NCBI RefSeq assembly: GCF_901538355.1
Contig: NZ_LR593887.1
Coordinates: forward strand, 2,022,920 to 2,086,919
DNA from: Tuwongella immobilis
Lineage (GTDB): Bacteria; Planctomycetota; Planctomycetia; Gemmatales; Gemmataceae
DNA: 64,000 nt
Direction: 5' to 3'
Shown piece after piece: positions 56,801-64,000 of the stretch. The notes beneath the pieces are model-generated. The model had not been told where the DNA came from. It made no database searches and was given only the letters and a program-made list of their open reading frames with translations. Both the position numbers and the translations under genes were made by a program. The stretch's first letter is position 1. The number at the start of each line of letters is the position of its first letter.

Positions 56801-57132
56801 CAATGCTCAAGGTCGTCGATTAGCGCGACCATGCGATCGTTGGCCGACAGCAAGAGATCGATAACGGCATGGGTGGGGAGTTGGCGTTGGGCGCGGAGTT
56901 GCTCCAACACCGTTTCCATGGCGTGAGCGAGGGATTCCACGATGGAAAATCCCAGCACGCCGGCGGTGCCTTTGACGGAGTGAATGGCGCGGAACATCTC
57001 CTGGACCGATCCCGCCCATTCGGACGGCGGCCGACGTTCGAGCGCGATCAAATCATCGCTCAAATGGGTGAGATGTTCTTTGGCCTCGGCGACAAATTCC
57101 AGTGCCAGCGGGGAATCGACGGCTATACCAAT
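53860..57132 (-). CDS. cheA: Hybrid histidine kinase CheA (Hpt, kinase, two CheW-like domains, receiver); non-canonical start
   Basis: This protein of about 1,090 residues is WspE/hybrid-CheA-like. The Hpt domain has the phosphorylated His in AIHSVKGTAGVLGF. A Pro/Ala-rich linker follows. The kinase core has LVDHLMTLAGELVLIRNQVM (dimerisation), HLIRNACDHGIESPERR, DDGKGLDPVS and GRGVGMDVVKVNL. Two CheW-like regions follow (IGSQRYALPQKDLEELV; EQFALPLAMIRRIVPLD), then a receiver with Asp in LIVSDIEMPVMDGW. The Hpt helix A (PLALEFVAEAKEHLTHLSDD) lies upstream of the first usual start codon, a TTG at 57063. In frame only ATT (57132), ATA (57126) or CTG codons are available, so the start is uncertain. 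The gene overlaps the Hpt-STAS stop. Confidence 0.88.
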   Translation of the reverse strand: MGIAVDSPLALEFVAEAKEHLTHLSDDLIALERRPPSEWAGSVQEMFRAIHSVKGTAGVLGFSIVESLAHAMETVLEQLRAQRQLPTHAVIDLLLSANDRMVALIDDLEHCHLEDVSGLVEKLREAAFGQSPASPPGSAGGPASMAGPTAGASSSSESSASAASGSAATGAPQSPYLQTLARFEVPGPPLAERPATHDHLYGLTVDFMACFQQQQRTPVQVLELIQRAGVILLAQLDVPERDLSGGLPQGAIRYRALIASPLPPLQFRAALPIPMVELVIVELPVTATETVPSPQAVISEAVVTHPAPRVEPLVPSGDPALVRPPATPTPAPQSLAVSTATLTPSPTLMPLAGTTLAPSESGISELPMGANSASASASSNQPPGMEKSSTLRIPVQLVDHLMTLAGELVLIRNQVMQSVSPNDTSLRPIVQRLNGIVSELQDAVMRTRMQPVGNLFNRFPRLVRDLGRQLGKQIRLEITGSEVELDKTVLETLSDPLTHLIRNACDHGIESPERRLATGKPAEGRISLNARHHGGQITIEISDDGKGLDPVSIRRKALQNGLSTSAELDRMSPRELYSLILLPGFSTAVAVTDVSGRGVGMDVVKVNLDRLGGGLEIESEPGQGTTFLLRVPLTLAIIPCLLVRIGSQRYALPQKDLEELVCLHGEHIAQRVETAFDQEVVRLRDQLLPLVRLSEVLSHPRPFTSADRSDILRRHRVNRQCTDLMLWFAVVKVGDQRFGLVVDEILSPEEIVVKPMHNSLKRLACFSGATILGDGKVSLILSVEGIARHVGVRFQSTTALATQAANPEADSVQNVLLFRSGPQEQFALPLAMIRRIVPLDINKVERVGDREFLTIDGVSTLLVRLEKMLSVSPTSPSQNQLLILPKNVRRAMGVVITEVIDTIPVKLEVTPDTCPVDGLVGTQLVNQKITLFLDIFRLADLVEQHERPNRAIQATQPLRGRDRPRRVLLVEDTQFFRHLVRGYLETLHFTVTTAVNGAEGLAIVEREEPFDLIVSDIEMPVMDGWEFARNLREHRHGANVPLLALTTLNSENDREKARQLGFDRHEVKLDRERFLQTVRDMLPAGRGGER

Positions 57133-57905
57133 GCGAACCCCGAGTCCAGTCCGGTCAGGCGGAGTAGTTGGCGAATCTGCGGGGAGACGTTGGTCAATCG
57201 GAGTCGGGGGCGCGGCGACTTCCGCGCGGCGTTCCCGGCCAGTTGGGCCAGAAACGCCAGCCCGGTAGGGTCCACATCACGCACCGCTCCCAAGTCGAGC
57301 TGCACCTCGGGGGTGCCATGAGTGAGCATGTCGGCCAGTTGTAACCGCATCGTCTCGGCTTGCAGCGCGTCGAGATTGCCGCCGGGCCGCAAGGTTGGCG
57401 GCGGTGCAATTGGCGGCGCATTTGGCACGGTCGCCACCACGGGAGTAGCCGCCGCAGAAGTGACCTCCGCTGGAGCCGGGGCCGATTGCGCCGGAGCCGG
57501 AGTCGCGGGAAGGGTGCCATTTCGGATGGCGGAAATCGCATCGGTTAGTTGCGATACCCGCGCGACGGGCACCGATGCCGAACCATCGGGATCGTCCGGG
57601 CTGGGCTGAATCTGCTGCAGGGCATCCACGCCCTGAAGCAGCACATCCATGGCCTGGGGCGTGATGGTAATTTGGCCTTTTTGAGCGGCGACGAAGCAAT
57701 CTTCCATGACGTGAGCAATGCGCACGGCACTTTCGACGCCAATAATTTTTGCTGCGCCCTTAATCGAATGGGCCGCACGCATCAACGATTCCAAAATTTT
57801 GGGTTGATGCGGGTCCTTCTCCAGGCAGAGTAACCCTTCACTCAATGCCGGGACATGAACCTCTAGCTCGGCTTTGAACAAGTCCAGCAGAGAGACATCA
57901 AACAT
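57123..57905 (-). CDS. Hpt-STAS fusion protein
   Basis: This 260-residue protein has an N-terminal Hpt domain (MFDVSLLDLFKAELEVHVPA; phosphorylated His in AAHSIKGAAKIIG near residue 47) and a C-terminal STAS domain. The two are joined by a Pro/Ala-rich linker of about 75 residues. In the STAS part, VDPTGLAFLAQL stands where anti-anti-sigma proteins have D-S-S/x-G, so a Thr replaces the usual phosphorylated Ser. The protein therefore has one histidine phosphorelay site and one possible Ser/Thr-type switch site. It heads the chemosensory operon and is divergent from the receiver-PP2C gene. ATG 57905 starts cleanly at the Hpt helix; longer starts are poor. Confidence 0.88.
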   Translation of the reverse strand: MFDVSLLDLFKAELEVHVPALSEGLLCLEKDPHQPKILESLMRAAHSIKGAAKIIGVESAVRIAHVMEDCFVAAQKGQITITPQAMDVLLQGVDALQQIQPSPDDPDGSASVPVARVSQLTDAISAIRNGTLPATPAPAQSAPAPAEVTSAAATPVVATVPNAPPIAPPPTLRPGGNLDALQAETMRLQLADMLTHGTPEVQLDLGAVRDVDPTGLAFLAQLAGNAARKSPRPRLRLTNVSPQIRQLLRLTGLDSGFALV

Positions 57906-58033
57906 GGGCCACCACCACGACGAACGCAAGAACTCGAAGGAACGGGCTGTCGATTGCGAGTCGGGTGTTATGATAGGGTGGAGCCAGCGAAATCCGCTAG
58001 TAAATTCTTCCCAGATTCGCACGAGATTGGATC

Positions 58034-59272
58034 ATGGCAACCGTTGCAACCGCTCGCAGTTCGGCATCGACGCTCGGGCCGACCAGTTCGATGCCGATGG
58101 TGGTGCTGCTGGTGGACGATCAGGCGATTGTTGGGGAGGCGATTCGGCGGATGCTCGCCGGGGAGTCGAATCTGCAATTTCACTTCTGTAGCGACCCCTC
58201 GCAGGCGATTGCGATGGCGAACCAGCTTCAGCCGACGGTGATCTTGCAGGATTTGGTGATGCCAGACATCGACGGTCTGACATTGGTGAAGTTCTTTCGC
58301 GCCAATCCCAAGACGCGCGATGTGCCGATGATCGTGCTGTCCAGCAAAGAGGAAGCGGAAGTTAAAGCGCAAGCGTTTGCAGTGGGGGCGAACGATTATT
58401 TGGTGAAGCTGCCGGACAAGCTCGAGCTGCTGGCCCGCGTGAAGTATCACTCCAAAGGGTATATTGCGACGCTGGAGCGGAACGAAGCCTATGCCCGGTT
58501 GGAAGAAAGTCAGCGGCTGCTGGCGGAAGAGGTGGGGCAGGCGGCGAAATATGTCGCATCGCTGTTGCCGGAACCGCTCGACGATGGCCGCGTGGCCGTT
58601 GATTGGCGATTTGTCCCCTCGACGCAGTTGGGTGGAGATTCGTTTGGGTATCATTGGCTGGATGACGATCACTTTGCGGTCTACTTGTTGGATGTCAGCG
58701 GGCACGGGGTTGGCTCGTCGCTGCTGTCGGTGTCGGCGATGAATGTGCTGCGGTCGCAGGCGCTGCCGAATACCGATTTTCGCGATCCCGGTCAGGTGCT
58801 TACCGGGCTGAACAATGCGTTTCCGATGGAAAAGCACGGGGACAAGTATTTTACTATTTGGTACGGCGTCTATCGCCATTCGACGCGGACGCTGATGTAT
58901 TCCGGTGGTGGGCATCCTTCGGGGCTGTTGGCGACGGGGCCGGAGTTGCGCGCGGTGCGCTTGCAGGAACTGCCATCCGAAGGGCCGTTGAATGGGATGA
59001 TGCCCGATTTGATGTTCGACACTTCGAGCGTGGAATTGGGACCGCAAGCGGAGTTGTTCCTGTTCAGCGACGGCGTCTTTGAGATCGAGCAACCCGATGG
59101 CAAAATGTGGCAATTCCACGAATTTGTCGAATTCATGGATGGGCTGGCTCCCGGGCCGAGTCGCATGGACCGCTTGCATACCCACGCCAAGCGATTGCGG
59201 GGGATGGAGACGCTGAACGACGATTTTTCAATTCTTTGCGCCCGTTTCCCATCGGCTGCATCCAACGGATAG
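58034..59272 (+). CDS. Receiver-PP2C (RsbU/SpoIIE-type) phosphatase
   Basis: This 412-residue protein joins a receiver domain (VVLLVDDQAIVGEAIRRML; phosphorylated Asp in ILQDLVMPDIDGL; Lys in NDYLVKLPDK) through a coiled-coil linker (YARLEESQRLLAEEVGQA) to a PP2C phosphatase. The metal-site motifs are intact: LGGDSFGYHWL, LLDVSGHGVGSS, LFLFSDGVFE and LNDDFSIL. Known relatives dephosphorylate STAS proteins in partner-switching cascades. The divergent neighbour is an Hpt-STAS gene and the adjoining kinase is a hybrid CheA, so phosphorylation by CheA is the likely input and the STAS domain a likely substrate. In Wsp-type clusters this position is held by a receiver-GGDEF protein. Confidence 0.92.
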   Translation: MATVATARSSASTLGPTSSMPMVVLLVDDQAIVGEAIRRMLAGESNLQFHFCSDPSQAIAMANQLQPTVILQDLVMPDIDGLTLVKFFRANPKTRDVPMIVLSSKEEAEVKAQAFAVGANDYLVKLPDKLELLARVKYHSKGYIATLERNEAYARLEESQRLLAEEVGQAAKYVASLLPEPLDDGRVAVDWRFVPSTQLGGDSFGYHWLDDDHFAVYLLDVSGHGVGSSLLSVSAMNVLRSQALPNTDFRDPGQVLTGLNNAFPMEKHGDKYFTIWYGVYRHSTRTLMYSGGGHPSGLLATGPELRAVRLQELPSEGPLNGMMPDLMFDTSSVELGPQAELFLFSDGVFEIEQPDGKMWQFHEFVEFMDGLAPGPSRMDRLHTHAKRLRGMETLNDDFSILCARFPSAASNG

Positions 59273-59320
59273 TTGCCAACCGCAAATCCGAATCAGATTG
59301 AGAAATTTGGATTTCGAGGC

Positions 59321-59349
59321 TGGCAATCGATGCGTACCAGGGTTATAAT
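59321..59349 (+). promoter_or_regulatory. Candidate promoter for the RND efflux operon
   Basis: A perfect TATAAT lies at 59344-59349. Seventeen bases upstream, TGGCAA (59321-59326) matches the -35 consensus at 3/6 positions. It would start transcription near 59356, giving a leader of about 97 bases that contains a hairpin. Confidence 0.5.
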
Positions 59350-59366
59350 TTGTACGCTAACGATTC

Positions 59367-59418
59367 CGAGTCGGGAGCGAACTCGCCTTCGGGATGTTCT
59401 CAACATCTCCCCGACTCG
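59367..59418 (+). promoter_or_regulatory. Structured 5' leader of the RND efflux operon
   Basis: CGAGTCGGGAG (59367-59377) pairs with CTCCCCGACTCG (59407-59418) to make a stem of 11 pairs with one extra C. Inside its loop, GATGTT (59393-59398) pairs with AACATC (59402-59407), a competing 6-bp stem with a three-base loop. The strong -10 box lies just upstream and the ATG 34 bases downstream, without a T run. It could be an attenuator or a protection hairpin; function is an inference. Confidence 0.45.
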
Positions 59419-59452
59419 ACTTGCTGCCTGGTAGTCCAAGAGGTCCTGCCAT

Positions 59453-60601
59453 ATGAGCCACGCCGTGGGCCGTCGTTGGGGCTGTGTGGTGCTGTTGAGT
59501 TCGCTACTGCTGACTTCGTGTCAACGCACGGAGAATCAGTACGTTCCGCCGCCGCCGCCCGAGGTCACCGTAGCCTCTCCTGTTTCTGCCGAGTTGATGA
59601 ATTATCTCGAATACAATGGCAACCTTGCCGCGTATGAGTTTGTCGAGATTCAACCGCGCACCAAAGGCTATGTCGAAAAGATTCATTTTCGTCCGGGCAC
59701 GTTTGTCAATAAGGGCGATTTGCTGGTCACGATCGATTCGCGCCCCGCGAAGGCGGCGCTGGCCAAGGCGGAAGCCGAGCTGAAGGCCAAACTGGCAATC
59801 CAACAACGCTCCGAAGACCGTTTGCAACGGGCGAAAGCCGCCGGGACATCCGTCCCGCGCGAGGAAGTGATTCTCATTCAAGAGACACTCAACGAAGTCA
59901 AAGCCGAAGTCGAGCTATATCGTGCCAATGTCGATTTGGCCAAGCTGGAATTGGATTACACATCCGTTCGGGCACCGATCTCGGGGCGAATTAGCCGCAA
60001 CCTGGTGGATACCGGGGCACTGGTCGCCGAAGGAACGCCGCTGACGACGATTGCACACGTGGACAAGTTGTATGCGTACTTCGTGACCACTGAACGCAAC
60101 ATGTTGGCATATCGGCGGTTAAATCCGGATGCGCGGACGCACCCTGGTGGGAAGACGCCGTTGCCGGTGTTCATCGGCCTGGAAGACGACATTGGCTATC
60201 CCCGAGAAGGGGTGTTCGATGCCCCGGATAACCAGATCGATGCGGAGACGGGCACGCTGCAACTGCGGGCGTTGTTCGACAATCCGGATCGGCTGCTGGT
60301 TCCGGGCAGCAACATTCGGGTGCGCATTCCAGCGGGCAAGGAAAAATGCCTGCTGGTGCCCGCAGCGGCCATTGGCATCGACCAAGGCGGCAAATATGTG
60401 CTGGTGGTCGATGACAACAATAAGGTCGAACGACGATCGGTGACGGTGGGGGCCATTGAAGGGGCGTTGCGACGCATCCAAAATGGCATCCAAATCTCCG
60501 ACCGAATCGTCATCAACGGCCTGCAGCGCGCCCGACCGGGGGCAATCGTCACGCCGATTGTGGGGTCGTTCACCGAAAGCTCACCTCTGGCAACCAAGTG
60601 A
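59453..60601 (+). CDS. RND efflux periplasmic adaptor (membrane-fusion lipoprotein)
   Basis: This 382-residue AcrA/MexA-type adaptor has a lipoprotein signal with lipobox T-S-C (Cys23) after VVLLSSLLL. The biotinyl-lipoyl half-motifs (YEFVEIQPRTKGYVEKIHF and VRAPISGRISRNLVDTGALV) flank a helical hairpin of about 70 residues (AALAKAEAELKAKLAIQQR). The beta-barrel and membrane-proximal domains follow (LQLRALFDNPDRLLVPGSNI in outline, VLVVDDNNKVERRSV). It links the inner-membrane pump to an outer channel, which is not encoded in the window. The transporter gene follows after eight bases. Confidence 0.93.
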   Translation: MSHAVGRRWGCVVLLSSLLLTSCQRTENQYVPPPPPEVTVASPVSAELMNYLEYNGNLAAYEFVEIQPRTKGYVEKIHFRPGTFVNKGDLLVTIDSRPAKAALAKAEAELKAKLAIQQRSEDRLQRAKAAGTSVPREEVILIQETLNEVKAEVELYRANVDLAKLELDYTSVRAPISGRISRNLVDTGALVAEGTPLTTIAHVDKLYAYFVTTERNMLAYRRLNPDARTHPGGKTPLPVFIGLEDDIGYPREGVFDAPDNQIDAETGTLQLRALFDNPDRLLVPGSNIRVRIPAGKEKCLLVPAAAIGIDQGGKYVLVVDDNNKVERRSVTVGAIEGALRRIQNGIQISDRIVINGLQRARPGAIVTPIVGSFTESSPLATK

Positions 60602-60609
60602 GGTGACGC

Positions 60610-63600
60610 ATGTTGAGTGAATTCTTTATCCGCCGACCGATTTTTGCGTCGGTGATCTCGATTCTGATCGTCGTGGCGGGGATTGTCTCGTTCCAGGCGT
60701 TGCCGATCGAGAAGTTCCCGGACATCACCCCGCCAGTGGTGCGCGTGACCGCCAACTACCCTGGCGCGACCGCGCAGACCATGGCCGACACCGTCGCGGC
60801 CCCGATCGAACAGGAAGTCAACGGCGTGGACGGCATGCTTTACATGTCTTCCACATCGACCAACGATGGATCGTATTCGCTGGAAGTCACGTTTGATATT
60901 GGCATCGACCCGGACATTGCCACCGTGTTGGTGCAGAATCGCGTGTCTGCCGCCGAACCGAAATTGCCCGAAGAAGTGCGTCGGCAAGGGCTTGTGACCA
61001 AGAAAGTGTCGAGCAGTCTCGTCTCGGTCATGACGCTGTATTCCGCCGACAAATCGCGCGATGATTTGTATCTGGCGAACTACCTGCAATTGAACGTCGT
61101 GGAAGAGATGAAGCGCATTCGCGGCGTGGGCGATCTGCGGATCAACCCGCCGAAAGACTACGGCATGCGCATCTGGCTTGACCCCGACAAGATGCAATCC
61201 CGCAAACTCACCACCCAAGACGTGGTGCGGGCGTTGCGCGAACAGAACGTCCAAGTGGCGGCTGGGCAGTTGGGCCAACCCCCAACGGAACTCGGGGCAC
61301 CGTTCCAATTGGCGATCACCACCATGGGCCGCCTGACCGAAGTGGAACAGTTCGAAAACATCGTGGTGAAGGCCGGCCCGGAATCGCGGCAAACGCTCAT
61401 CAAAGACGTGGCACGGGTCGAACTCGGTGCCCGTACCTACGAAGCCGCCGCGTTCATGAACGATTACCCCGCGGCCAGTATCATCCTCAACCTGGCACCA
61501 GGGGCCAACTCCGTCGAGGTGGCCCGTCAGGTCAACGAGACGATGAAGCGGCTGAGCAAAGATTTCCCCGCCGGGGTGGAATATGCCACGGTGCTGGATG
61601 TCTCGGAATTCATCAACGCCAGTGTGGAGGCGGTCTATCGCACCCTGGAAGAAGCCATCGTGCTCGTGGTGGTGGTGATTCTGATCTTTCTGCAAGATTG
61701 GCGCACGACGCTGATTCCGCTGATTACCATTCCCGTGTCGCTGATTGGCTCGTTTATCGTGCTGGCCGCGCTGGGATTCTCCATCAACACGTTGACGCTG
61801 TTCGGGTTGGTGCTCGCAATTGGATGTGTGGTCGACGATGCGATTGTGGTGGTGGAAAACGTCGAGCGCAACATGCGCGAGAAGCACCTGCCGCCGCTCG
61901 AAGCGTCGATTCAGGCCATGCGCGAAACGTTCGGCCCGATCATTGCCATTTCGCTGGTGTTGATGGCGGTGTTTCTGCCAACAGCGGCGGTACCCGGCAT
62001 TACCGGGATGTTGTTCAAACAGTTCGCCGTCACCATCGCCGTCACAACGATGTTCAGCGCCATCAACGCGCTAACGCTCTCCCCGGCGTTGTGTGCGGTG
62101 CTGCTCCGCGATCACCATGCGGAAGCGGCCCAACGCCTGACGCAGCGTCAGAATTTCGCCAAGCGGCTCTGGAATGTCACCTTTGGATTCCTGTACCGCT
62201 ACACGCTGGGGCTGTTGTTCCGTGGATTTAGCGCGGGATTCAATTGGACATTCGAGCGATTCACCAACCTGTACGGCTTCATCGTTCGCGTGATGATTTC
62301 GAAGGTGGGGTTGGTCTTCTCGCTTGTGGGCTTTCTGGCGCTGTTGGGGGTGACCTACGATTCCGTTCGCCGGGTGCCGGTCGGCTTCCTGCCGGGCGAG
62401 GATCAGGGCTTCATCATCGTCAACGTGCAGCTTCCGGATGGGGCGTCGCTGGAACGCACCTCGAAGGTGCTTCTGGGCATCTCGGAGCAGGTCCGCAAGT
62501 TGGAAGGGGTCAAACTCGCCAACGCGATTGCGAGTCTGTCGCTGGTTGCCGGAAACGGCTCCAATAACGGCACGATCTTCGTGCGGCTCGACGATTGGGA
62601 GGAGCGGTTGCCCAAGGGGCGCGACGCCGAGGCGATTCTGAAGGACATTCGACAGGTGCTCGGCGGAGTCAAAGAGGCCGTCTGCTTTGCCTTCCAACGC
62701 CCCGCGATTGATGGCTTGGGCAACGCCACCGGCTTCAATCTGCGTCTGCTCGACAAGATGGGGCTGGGAGCGCAAGTGCTTCAGGAAGTGGCCGATGAGG
62801 TGGTGCGGGACGGCAATTCGCAATCGCGGTTGCGAAACCTCAACTCCAGCTTCCGCGCCAGTGTTCCGCAGCTCTACGCCGCCATCGACCGCGAGAAAGT
62901 GAAGAAGCTCAGCTTGTCGTTGGACGATGTGTTCGGCACCCTCAATGCCTACCTCGGTTCCAGCTACGTGAATGACTTCAACCGCTTCGGGCGGACCTAT
63001 CAGGTGAACGTGCAAGCCGAGGCGGAGTACCGGGTGCGCATCGACGATGTTTCCAAGCTCGAAGTTCGCAACGCTAACGGACGTATGATTCCGTTGGGTG
63101 CGGTGCTGAAGATGGATGAGATCGTCGGCCCCGACCGCGTGTTGCGCTACAACCTGTATCCATCCGCCGGGGTGATCGGTGAGCCCGCGTTGGGCGTCGC
63201 ATCCGGCGAGGCGATGCAGTTGGTGTCGCAAGTCGTGGAAGCGAAGTTACCCGTCGGCATGGGCTGGGATTGGACTGCGCTGTCGTATCAGGAAAATCGC
63301 GATGGCGGGCAGGGGTTCCTGGCGTTTGTGCTGGGTATCTGTGTGGTCTACCTGATTTTGGCAGCGCAATATGAAAGTTGGACCATGCCGATTGCGGTGG
63401 TGCTGTCGGTGCCGCCGGCGGTGCTGGGTGCGATGTGGGCGCTGAATCTGCGGAATATGGACAATAACATTTTTACGCAGATCGGATTGGTCTTGCTCAT
63501 CGCCTTGGCCGCCAAGAACGCGATTCTGATTGTCGAATTTGCACGAGCGTTGACTGATGAAGGCATTCCGCTTCGCAAAGCCGCCCTGCAAGCGTCGATG

Positions 63601-63852
63601 CAGCGATTCCGCCCGATTCTGATGACCTCGTTCACCTTCATCCTGGGCGTTTACCCGCTGGTGATCGCCACGGGGGCGGGTGCTTCGGGACGGCAAGTGC
63701 TAGGCACAGCCGTTTTCGGCGGCATGATCGGCGGCACACTCTTTAGCCTGCTGTTCACGCCGGTGCTCTATGTGACAGTCGCGGGCACGACCAACTGGGG
63801 GCGCCGAATGTTTGGCAAAGAAGACGATGCCAAACCGGTTGCCCATCCGTAA
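60610..63852 (+). CDS. RND (AcrB/HAE1-type) multidrug efflux transporter
   Basis: This 1,080-residue pump has twelve membrane helices and two large periplasmic loops. The N-terminus (FFIRRPIFASVISILIVVAG) and PNYPGATAQTMADTVAAPIEQ-like region are typical of HAE1 transporters. The proton-relay residues are in place: Asp409 and Asp410 in IGCVVDDAIVVVENVERN, and Lys969 in LIALAAKNAILIVEFA, matching Asp407/Asp408/Lys940 of AcrB. The loops contain RVPVGFLPGEDQGFIIVNVQ. It exports hydrophobic drugs or related compounds using the proton gradient; the substrate cannot be read from sequence. No OMF (TolC-like) gene follows before the window ends. Confidence 0.95.
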   Translation: MLSEFFIRRPIFASVISILIVVAGIVSFQALPIEKFPDITPPVVRVTANYPGATAQTMADTVAAPIEQEVNGVDGMLYMSSTSTNDGSYSLEVTFDIGIDPDIATVLVQNRVSAAEPKLPEEVRRQGLVTKKVSSSLVSVMTLYSADKSRDDLYLANYLQLNVVEEMKRIRGVGDLRINPPKDYGMRIWLDPDKMQSRKLTTQDVVRALREQNVQVAAGQLGQPPTELGAPFQLAITTMGRLTEVEQFENIVVKAGPESRQTLIKDVARVELGARTYEAAAFMNDYPAASIILNLAPGANSVEVARQVNETMKRLSKDFPAGVEYATVLDVSEFINASVEAVYRTLEEAIVLVVVVILIFLQDWRTTLIPLITIPVSLIGSFIVLAALGFSINTLTLFGLVLAIGCVVDDAIVVVENVERNMREKHLPPLEASIQAMRETFGPIIAISLVLMAVFLPTAAVPGITGMLFKQFAVTIAVTTMFSAINALTLSPALCAVLLRDHHAEAAQRLTQRQNFAKRLWNVTFGFLYRYTLGLLFRGFSAGFNWTFERFTNLYGFIVRVMISKVGLVFSLVGFLALLGVTYDSVRRVPVGFLPGEDQGFIIVNVQLPDGASLERTSKVLLGISEQVRKLEGVKLANAIASLSLVAGNGSNNGTIFVRLDDWEERLPKGRDAEAILKDIRQVLGGVKEAVCFAFQRPAIDGLGNATGFNLRLLDKMGLGAQVLQEVADEVVRDGNSQSRLRNLNSSFRASVPQLYAAIDREKVKKLSLSLDDVFGTLNAYLGSSYVNDFNRFGRTYQVNVQAEAEYRVRIDDVSKLEVRNANGRMIPLGAVLKMDEIVGPDRVLRYNLYPSAGVIGEPALGVASGEAMQLVSQVVEAKLPVGMGWDWTALSYQENRDGGQGFLAFVLGICVVYLILAAQYESWTMPIAVVLSVPPAVLGAMWALNLRNMDNNIFTQIGLVLLIALAAKNAILIVEFARALTDEGIPLRKAALQASMQRFRPILMTSFTFILGVYPLVIATGAGASGRQVLGTAVFGGMIGGTLFSLLFTPVLYVTVAGTTNWGRRMFGKEDDAKPVAHP

Positions 63853-63871
63853 ACTATCGGGAATAGGGAAT

Positions 63872-63912
63872 GTCCATCGCGGGGAATCGTCCAACAATTT
63901 CCCACGATGGAC
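63872..63912 (+). terminator. Possible terminator after the RND operon
   Basis: GTCCATCG (63872-63879) pairs with CGATGGAC (63905-63912), and an inner GGGAA/TTCCC (63882-63886 with 63899-63903) extends the stem. It starts 19 bases after the transporter stop. No T run follows. Confidence 0.45.
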
Positions 63913-63954
63913 CGTTCCGCGGGCCGGTTTTGAGGATACACCAACGCATTCCTC

Positions 63955-63982
63955 TTGACGATTCCGCGGATAGCACTATCGT
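63955..63982 (+). promoter_or_regulatory. Candidate promoter reading out of the window
   Basis: TTGACG (63955-63960) and TATCGT (63977-63982) are 16 bases apart and match consensus at 5/6 and 4/6 positions. No gene is seen in the remaining 18 bases, so the target lies beyond the right edge. Confidence 0.35.
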
Positions 63983-64000
63983 GACATCTTTCGACTGCTA

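Noticed and set aside
57946-57974. TATGAT -10-like box upstream of the receiver-PP2C gene
   Set aside because: No acceptable -35 element lies 16-18 bases upstream, so a promoter is not claimed although the site is suitably placed.

Overview
The window looks like chromosomal DNA of a planctomycete, most likely from the Gemmata/Tuwongella group (Gemmataceae). Several planctomycete hallmark families occur together: DUF1501, DUF1552, DUF1588-type CxxCH proteins, a DUF1559 pseudopilin-like protein, Tat-type Gfo/Idh/MocA oxidoreductases, giant Ser/Thr kinases with WD40 repeats, and an ECF sigma factor paired with a kinase. The DNA is GC-rich and the style is uniform throughout. The genus is an inference from gene content; no rRNA is present. 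No tRNA, rRNA, insertion sequence or CRISPR array was found.

Layout. 1-14.8 kb, almost all minus strand: a large secreted protein cut by the left edge, a DUF1501 protein, a Tat-exported molybdopterin oxidoreductase, an orphan VirD4/TraG-like ATPase, two small membrane proteins, a 1,328-residue kinase-WD40 protein and a DHDPS-family aldolase. 15-28 kb: secreted proteins, an SMP-30/gluconolactonase-like protein, a DUF1559/c-type cytochrome pair behind two Fur-like palindromes, a Gfo/Idh/MocA oxidoreductase, a DUF1588-DUF1552 pair, a metallophosphoesterase and a proline-rich secreted protein.

28.4-37.2 kb is a type III-B CRISPR effector operon: cmr1, cas10 (cmr2), cmr3, cmr4, cmr5, cmr6, then a Csx2-type CARF-HEPN ribonuclease gene and csx15. 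Cas10 keeps the GGDD cyclase motif but has no HD nuclease domain. No array, cas1, cas2 or cas6 lies nearby. The likely output is cyclic oligoadenylate signalling to the HEPN RNase, with crRNAs supplied from elsewhere.

37.4-46.1 kb holds a PAS-GGDEF-EAL protein, a copper module (copA, csoR, copZ with two CsoR operators), hemB and a WD40 protein. 46.1-49.1 kb holds an ECF sigma factor followed by a fused anti-sigma-type zinc motif, Ser/Thr kinase, membrane segment and DJ-1/PfpI domain. 49.1-59.3 kb is a complete chemosensory cluster (cheR, cheB, mcp, cheW, hybrid cheA, Hpt-STAS) with a divergent receiver-PP2C phosphatase. It resembles the Wsp layout, but the output is a partner-switch phosphatase instead of a diguanylate cyclase. 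The window ends with an RND efflux pair: a lipoprotein membrane-fusion protein and an AcrB-type transporter.

Best candidates for new biology are the chemosensory-to-partner-switch cluster, whose cheA lacks a canonical start codon, the kinase-DJ-1/PfpI fusion beside its sigma factor, and the HD-less orphan Cmr system with Csx15.
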